This document shows, in pieces, positions 62,037 through 64,000 of a stretch of 64,000 nt of DNA. The notes beneath the pieces are model-generated. The model saw nothing but the letters and a program-made list of their open reading frames with translations. It was not told where the DNA came from and searched no databases. A program made the position numbers and the translations under genes. Within the stretch, counting starts at the first letter, position 1, and each line of letters opens with the position of its first letter. Where the stretch lies: NCBI RefSeq assembly GCF_014647155.1, contig NZ_BMOQ01000003.1, positions 62,001-126,000 of the forward strand, given 5' to 3'. Origin of the DNA: Halarchaeum nitratireducens (lineage in GTDB: Archaea; Halobacteriota; Halobacteria; Halobacteriales; Halobacteriaceae).

Positions 62037-62420
62037 ATGAGCGAGAGCGAGAGCGGCTTCGGCGTGGACCTCGACTTCGGGGACGACGGCCTCGTACCAG
62101 CCGTCGCGCAGGACGCCGAGACCGGCGACGTTCTGATGCTGGCGTACGCGAACCGCGACGCCCTCGAACGCACCGTCGAGACGGGGGTCGCGCACTACTA
62201 TTCGCGCTCGCGCGAGGAACTCTGGGAGAAGGGCGCGACGAGCGGGCACACCCAATCGATCGAGGAGGTCCGCGTCGACTGCGACGGCGACGCGCTCCTC
62301 TACGTCGTCGAGCAGACCGGCGGGGCGTGCCACACCGGTCATCGTTCCTGCTTCTACCGCACCGTCGAGGGCGAGACCGTCGGCGAACGCGTCTTCGACC
62401 CCGACGACGTCTACGAGTGA
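62037..62420 (+). CDS. hisI: Phosphoribosyl-AMP cyclohydrolase HisI
   Basis: 127 residues. Third step of histidine biosynthesis. Motifs [55 protein letters not shown] and [17 protein letters not shown] include the zinc/catalytic Cys and Asp/His residues. No HisE domain is fused. It ends 2 bases before the next gene, forming a small operon with hisA and the helical protein. Confidence 0.97.
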   Translation: MSESESGFGVDLDFGDDGLVPAVAQDAETGDVLMLAYANRDALERTVETGVAHYYSRSREELWEKGATSGHTQSIEEVRVDCDGDALLYVVEQTGGACHTGHRSCFYRTVEGETVGERVFDPDDVYE

Positions 62421-62422
62421 CG

Positions 62423-63559
62423 ATGGCCGGCGCCACGAGCGACGACCCCGCCGACGTCTCGGGACTGCTCGCGCGCCTCCGCGACGCCCGCGAGCGCCGC
62501 ACCGACGCCGAAGCCGCCGTCGACGAGTACGGCACCGACACCCTCGAACGCCTCCGCGAGCACCGCGCGGACGCGCTCGCCCTCCTCCGGCGGTACGAGG
62601 ACTCGGCGACCGGCTCCGGCGACTTCCAGTCGTACATCGAGTTCGAGGGGAAGGTCGCCGAACTCGTCGAGCGCGTCGACGACGACCTCCCGCGCGCCGA
62701 CGCCTTCGACGACTACGACGACGCGCTCGACAAGCGCCGCGTCACCGAGTCGGACTTCGAGCGCGCCCGCGACGCCCTCGACCCCGTCACCGACCTCACC
62801 GATCGCCTCGACGAACGCGAGGCCGCGCGCGACGCCTATCGCGCCGTCCGCTACGACGCCGAGGACCGACTCGACGCGCTCGACGACGAGATCGCCCGCC
62901 TCGAACGCGTCGCCCGGCTCGCCGACGCCGACCTCGACGCCCCGGTCGCCGACCTCCGCGACCCCGTCGAGGCCTACGACACGGCGGCGCGGACCGTCGT
63001 CGAGGACGCCCTCGCTCAGCGGTCCGCGCGCGACGTCCTCGGGTGGCTCGACGCGCTCACGGCGTTCCCGCTCGTCGACGCGCCGACCGTCCCGCCCGCC
63101 CTCCTCACGTACGTCCGCGAGCACGACGCCGGCGACGAACCCGTCCCGACGCTCCTCGACCACGGCGACGAGTCGCTCTCGAAGCTCGAACACTACGTCG
63201 ACGACCCCGCGGCGCTCAAGCGCGTCGTCGGCGCGAACCGGTCCTTCCTCCAGCGTCTCGACGGCGGCTTCCTGACGCTCGGCTGGCCGCCCGACCCCGC
63301 GGACGTCCTGCGCTACCGAGCGAACGAGCTCGTCTCCGCGCTCGCGCGTCTCGACGCCGATACGGCGATCGACCGTCTCCGGACCGTGACCGCGCTCGCC
63401 CGCACCGAGCGCTACGAGCGGCTCCGCGAGGCCGCGCTCGCCCGCGCGGAACTCGACGACGCCGAACGCGAGCGCGTCGCCAACGGAACGGTCGCCGCGG
63501 CGCTCGAAGACGCCCGCGACGCCCGCGAGCGCCTCGCCTCGGCGCTCGAAGACGCTTAA
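62423..63559 (+). CDS. Conserved haloarchaeal helical protein (DUF7118-like)
   Basis: 378 residues, almost wholly helical and charged. Several heptad-like stretches (LLARLRDARERRTDAEAAVD, VRYDAEDRLDALDDEIARLE, ARDALDPVTDLTDRLDEREA) point to coiled coils. No catalytic motif is seen and I know no function; I recall the DUF7118 name, unverified. It begins 2 bases after hisI and runs convergent with the phosphohexomutase gene, 13 bases apart. Confidence 0.75.
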   Translation: MAGATSDDPADVSGLLARLRDARERRTDAEAAVDEYGTDTLERLREHRADALALLRRYEDSATGSGDFQSYIEFEGKVAELVERVDDDLPRADAFDDYDDALDKRRVTESDFERARDALDPVTDLTDRLDEREAARDAYRAVRYDAEDRLDALDDEIARLERVARLADADLDAPVADLRDPVEAYDTAARTVVEDALAQRSARDVLGWLDALTAFPLVDAPTVPPALLTYVREHDAGDEPVPTLLDHGDESLSKLEHYVDDPAALKRVVGANRSFLQRLDGGFLTLGWPPDPADVLRYRANELVSALARLDADTAIDRLRTVTALARTERYERLREAALARAELDDAERERVANGTVAAALEDARDARERLASALEDA

Positions 63560-63572
63560 TTGTCGCGGCTCG

Positions 63573-64000
63573 CTACTCGATCGCCGCCCGGAGCGCCGCC
63601 GCGAGGTCGTCGGCGAGCTCGCCGGCGCGCGCCTCCGTACGCGCCTCCGCGTAGACGCGCACGACCGGCTCCGTCCCCGACGGGCGCGCGAGCACCCACG
63701 CGTCGCCGTAGTCGAGGCGGTGTCCGTCGATGGTCGTGAGTCCGGCGCCGTCGTCGGCGGTCGCCGCGTCGGCGTACGCCTCCGCGGCCGCGAGCAGCGC
63801 CTCCCGTTCCGCCTCGCCGTCGTACTCGGCGTTCACGCGGACGTTCGCGTAGTCGTCGTAGGGCGCGACGACGTCGCTCGCCGCTGCCCCGTCCGCGAGC
63901 AGTTCGAGGAAGCGCGCGCCGATGTACGCCCCGTCGCGGCTGATCCGGTACCCCGGGAAGATCACGCCGCCGTTCCCCTCGCCCGCGATCGGTACGCGCT
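63573..64000 (-). CDS. Phosphomannomutase/phosphoglucosamine mutase, C-terminal 141 residues (truncated by window edge)
   Basis: The visible part begins at the end of domain 3, VPIAGEGNGGVIFPGYRISR (sugar-binding GEGNGG loop), runs through ARFLELLADGA and ends with domain 4, whose phosphate-binding motif VLARPSGTEPVVRVYAEA is characteristic of the alpha-D-phosphohexomutase superfamily. It is close to archaeal GlmM or ManB. The catalytic serine lies outside the window. Which sugar it acts on cannot be decided. Confidence 0.92.
   Translation of the reverse strand, partial: RVPIAGEGNGGVIFPGYRISRDGAYIGARFLELLADGAAASDVVAPYDDYANVRVNAEYDGEAEREALLAAAEAYADAATADDGAGLTTIDGHRLDYGDAWVLARPSGTEPVVRVYAEARTEARAGELADDLAAALRAAIE

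Overview
This window comes from a haloarchaeon (class Halobacteria). The DNA is very GC-rich and the predicted proteins are acidic and rich in Asp, Glu, Ala and Val. Archaeal information-processing genes are present throughout: TBP, an RFC small subunit, thermosome, aIF1A, RIO1, Dim2, S6e, the splicing endonuclease EndA and a TRM11/TrmG10-type methyltransferase. Haloarchaeal hallmarks are a halocyanin next to a fused cytochrome b/Rieske complex, a plant-type 2Fe-2S ferredoxin, Bat-type HTH-10 regulation and twin-arginine lipoproteins. I cannot name the genus. Most genes abut or overlap, and many appear to be leaderless behind archaeal TATA boxes.

Layout. 1-3400: a truncated amidohydrolase, hisG, then an AT-rich islet (about 1.80-2.69 kb) with a small Tat lipoprotein and a broken membrane ORF, then hairpins and tbp. 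3.5-11 kb: tRNA methyltransferase, RFC subunit, DUF4382-like lipoprotein, RNase Z, a frameshifted membrane gene, an MmgE/PrpD protein. 11-20 kb: DUF460 protein, GIDE-like membrane protein, tyrS, the aIF1A-rio1-dim2 set interrupted by a 0.7-kb gap, thermosome. 20-33 kb: a second frameshifted membrane gene, ornithine cyclodeaminase family, leuS, Bcp, pheA, a Ski2-like helicase with a NucS-N/zinc-ribbon protein, endA-trpS. 33-37 kb: halocyanin and the cytochrome bc cluster. 37-38 kb: tRNA-Lys(TTT) beside duplicated tRNA fragments, a DNA-binding-like protein and a 39-codon gene. 38.5-46 kb: beta-CASP nuclease, then two acetyl-CoA synthetase genes flanking a regulator, plus an acetate transporter. 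46-64 kb: stress proteins, DHH phosphoesterase, S6e, pyrC, nicotinamidase, prepilin peptidase, ferredoxin, phosphate transporter, hisB/hisA/hisI and a truncated phosphohexomutase.

How genes work together. Acetate uptake and activation form one co-oriented block (acs paralogue, regulator, acs, transporter). Rieske, cytochrome b and two small membrane proteins form a quinol-oxidising complex, with halocyanin as the likely electron acceptor. Histidine biosynthesis is scattered (hisG, hisB, hisA, hisI). aIF1A, RIO1 and Dim2 link translation initiation to small-subunit maturation.

No CRISPR array, complete transposon or full defence island is visible. The points most worth following are the integrase-fold/HTH-10 fusion regulator between the acs genes, the degenerate acs paralogue, the tRNA-Lys 3'-end duplication, the AT-rich islet, the short-loop hairpin clusters and the two apparent frameshifts.
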